Made by a program: the position numbers and the translations under genes. DNA of 35,068 nt. It comes from an uncultured Spirochaetales bacterium (GTDB lineage Bacteria; Spirochaetota; Spirochaetia; Sphaerochaetales; Sphaerochaetaceae). Below, piece by piece: positions 32,942-35,068 of this stretch. The DNA is taken from assembly GCA_902796335.1 (NCBI GenBank), contig CADBOI010000027.1, forward strand, positions 1 through 35,068, read 5' to 3'. The notes under the pieces were generated by a model, which saw only the letters and a program-made list of their open reading frames with translations, was not told the origin of the DNA and ran no database searches. Position 1 is the stretch's first letter. Every line of letters begins with the position of its first letter.

Positions 32942-35068
32942 TTACTTCACGACAAAGCTGACCAGTTTGCCCGGAACAACGATTTCCTTGACGATGGTCG
33001 CACCTTCAAGATATTTCTTGACGTTGTCGTTTTCCTTTGCTGCCGCAATGATCTCTTCCTTAGTGGCATCCTTGGAAAGCATCAGCTTGGCTCTGACTTT
33101 TCCGTTGATCTGACAGACGATCTGAACCTCTGCGTCGATGGTCAGCTCTTCCTTGTACTTGGGCCAGCTGACGTTGGCGACGGAAGGTTCGTGTCCGGCC
33201 TTTGCCCAGAGCTCTTCTGCAAGATGCGGAGCATAAGGGGCGAGCATCAGGATCATCGGCTCCCAGGCTTCACGCGGAAGGGTGTCCAGCTTTGAAAGGT
33301 CGTTGATGTAGACCATCATTTGGCTGATTGCCGTGTTGAAGTTGAGTGTGGAGGTGTCCTCGGTGACCTTCTTGATTGTCTTGTGGAGGCTCTTGAGGAT
33401 GTCGGCCGGGGCCTTGTCCTCTGTGAGCGGCTTCTCGTCGGCAAGACGCCACAGTCTGTCGATGAATCTCCATACTCCGGCGATTCCCGTTGTGGACCAT
33501 GGCTTGGAGACTTGAAGCGGTCCCATGAACATCTCGTACATCCTCATCGTGTCAGCACCGTACTGGGCAATGACCTCGTCGGGGTTGATGACGTTCTTCA
33601 GGCTCTTGGACATCTTGGCGATAACTCTCTCAAGAACCTCTCCGCTCTCCTTGTCTACAAAGACTCCCGGCTCCTTTTCGATGACCTGATCTGCAGGGAC
33701 AAGTGATTTGTTCGGCTTCTGATATGCAAACGAGGTTATCATTCCCTGGTTGACCAGTCTTGCGAACGGCTCCGGTGTGGAGACCAGTCCGAGATCGAAG
33801 AGGACCTTGTGCCAGAACCTTGCATAAAGCAGATGCAGGACGGCGTGCTCGGTTCCTCCGATGTAGAGGTCTACCGGCATCCAGTACTTTTCCTTGACGG
33901 GGTCCACGAAGGCCTTGTCGTTCTTCGGATCGATGTATCTGAGATAGTACCAGCAGGAGCCGCCCCACTGAGGCATCGTGTTGGTCTCGCGTTTTGCAGG
34001 AGCTCCGCACTTGGGGCACTTGCAGTTGACCCAGCTGTCGATGTTGGCCAGCGGGCTCTCTCCCGTTCCGGACGGCTGGTAGCTCTTCACCTCGGGGAGG
34101 GTGAGCGGCAGCTCTTCTTCGGGAACGAGGACTGTTCCGCAGTGCGGGCAGTGGATGAGGGGGATCGGCTCTCCCCAGTATCTCTGGCGGCTGAAGATCC
34201 AGTCACGGAGCTTGAAGTTGATCATCTTGTGACCGATCTTGCGTTCCTCCAGGAACTCGATCATCTTCTCGATTGCATCGGCCTTGTTTAGTCCGTCCAG
34301 GAAGCCGCTGTTCACGTGGGTTCCGTCTTCCGTCCAAGCCTGCTGCTGGACATCAACCTCGGACTTGAGGACCTCGATGATCGGGAGATTGAATTTCTTG
34401 GCGAACTCCCAGTCTCTGGTATCGTGTGCGGGAACCGCCATGATGGCACCTGTTCCGTAGGAGATCAGTACGTAGTCGGCGATCCAGATCGGAATCTCCT
34501 TTCCGTTGACGGGGTTGATGGCATAGCTTCCGGAGAAGACGCCGGTCTTTTCCTTGGCGAGGTCTGTTCTGTCAAGGTCGCTCTTCTTTGCGGCCTGTGA
34601 GACATAGTCCTTGACTGCCTGCTCGTTTTCCTTTGTGGTGAGCTTTGCGACAAGCGGATGCTCCGGGGAGATGACCATGTATGTGGCGCCGAAAAGGGTG
34701 TCGCATCTGGTTGTGAAAACCTCGAGCTTTCCGTCCGGGTCGTTCTCAAGGCCCTTGACCTGGAAGAGAACGGATGCGCCTTCAGACTTTCCGATCCAGT
34801 TGCGCTGCATCAGCTTGACCGATTCCGGCCAGTCGACAAGGTCCAGGTCGTCCAGAAGTCTCTGGGCATAGGCCGTGATCTTCAGAACCCACTGGCGGAT
34901 GTTGCGCTTCTCCACCTGGGCGCCGCAGCGGTCGCACTTTCCTTCCTTGACCTCTTCGTTTGCAAGACCTGTCTTGCAGTGGGGGCACCAGTTGATCGGA
35001 GCCTGGCTCTCGTAGGCGAGGCCCTTCTCATAGAGCTTCTCGAAAATCCACTGTGTCCAGTGATAGTA
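32942..35068 (-). CDS. leuS: Leucyl-tRNA synthetase, N-terminus cut by window edge
   Basis: LeuS charges tRNA-Leu with leucine and edits mischarged products. The frame runs to the window edge, so 708 residues are visible and roughly the first 100, including the HIGH motif, lie outside. Visible parts are the start of the zinc-binding insert (CPHCK and CDRCG near 34900-34990), the CP1 editing domain ([19 protein letters not shown]), a second zinc-type module ([14 protein letters not shown]), the catalytic KMSKS motif (about 33604-33618), the anticodon-binding helical domain, and the C-terminal domain ([20 protein letters not shown]). The features fit the bacterial LeuRS type. Confidence 0.97.
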   Translation of the reverse strand, partial: YYHWTQWIFEKLYEKGLAYESQAPINWCPHCKTGLANEEVKEGKCDRCGAQVEKRNIRQWVLKITAYAQRLLDDLDLVDWPESVKLMQRNWIGKSEGASVLFQVKGLENDPDGKLEVFTTRCDTLFGATYMVISPEHPLVAKLTTKENEQAVKDYVSQAAKKSDLDRTDLAKEKTGVFSGSYAINPVNGKEIPIWIADYVLISYGTGAIMAVPAHDTRDWEFAKKFNLPIIEVLKSEVDVQQQAWTEDGTHVNSGFLDGLNKADAIEKMIEFLEERKIGHKMINFKLRDWIFSRQRYWGEPIPLIHCPHCGTVLVPEEELPLTLPEVKSYQPSGTGESPLANIDSWVNCKCPKCGAPAKRETNTMPQWGGSCWYYLRYIDPKNDKAFVDPVKEKYWMPVDLYIGGTEHAVLHLLYARFWHKVLFDLGLVSTPEPFARLVNQGMITSFAYQKPNKSLVPADQVIEKEPGVFVDKESGEVLERVIAKMSKSLKNVINPDEVIAQYGADTMRMYEMFMGPLQVSKPWSTTGIAGVWRFIDRLWRLADEKPLTEDKAPADILKSLHKTIKKVTEDTSTLNFNTAISQMMVYINDLSKLDTLPREAWEPMILMLAPYAPHLAEELWAKAGHEPSVANVSWPKYKEELTIDAEVQIVCQINGKVRAKLMLSKDATKEEIIAAAKENDNVKKYLEGATIVKEIVVPGKLVSFVVK

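Noticed and set aside
1-35068. CRISPR arrays, insertion sequences, tRNA or rRNA genes
   Set aside because: No spaced repeat array, transposase, terminal inverted repeats with target duplication, or RNA gene pattern was found by eye; a covariance-model scan was not possible.

Overview
The window is bacterial chromosome from around the replication-initiation and partition genes. The best guess is a spirochaete, possibly Sphaerochaeta-like or treponeme-like. The support is a dnaA-dnaN-recF-dciA-rpmH-rnpA-yidC-jag block divergent from gyrB-gyrA, a cyclophilin-FKBP fusion, a DUF4416 protein and a small exported protein resembling the P13 porin family. This assignment comes from gene content and family recognition only; no search was run.

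Layout. 1-2640 is a small accessory patch: a DUF4143-type AAA ATPase behind three 33-34 bp direct repeats, convergent with a Fic protein whose upstream DNA carries two nearly identical long palindromes. 2639-6776 (minus) holds radA, a dual-family peptidyl-prolyl isomerase, parB and parA. An Nfu-type Fe-S scaffold gene (plus) follows, then a 286 bp gap with two parS sites. gyrA and gyrB (minus) lead to the strand switch at about 12.0 kb. From there dnaA, dnaN, recF, dciA (DUF721), rpmH, rnpA, yidC and jag run on plus to 19571. pepP and lgt (minus) and a C-terminal processing protease (plus) follow. An AT-rich 346 bp gap between convergent genes (23941-24286) carries several DnaA-box matches. 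24287-30906 is a compact minus-strand operon: pth, a 1082-residue GH13-like enzyme, a degenerate SLC1/DAACS-type carrier, an unrecognised membrane protein and rsmE. Last come a DUF4416 gene and a lipoprotein gene (plus), a P13-like gene (minus), and leuS (minus), which runs off the right edge.

How it fits together. DnaA, DnaN, RecF, the DciA-type helicase loader, gyrase and ParABS form the initiation and segregation toolkit. RpmH, RnpA, YidC and Jag form the usual translation, RNA-processing and membrane-insertion block. Gene polarity points to an origin at or near the gyrB/dnaA switch, but the densest DnaA-box matches seen lie 12 kb away at 24.03-24.30 kb.

No clear new defence or mobile system was found. 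The items most worth following are the Fic gene with twin operators, the GH13-like protein with an altered active-site motif beside a carrier that has lost its ligand residues, and the DnaA-box-rich gap. No tRNA, rRNA, CRISPR array or transposase was seen.
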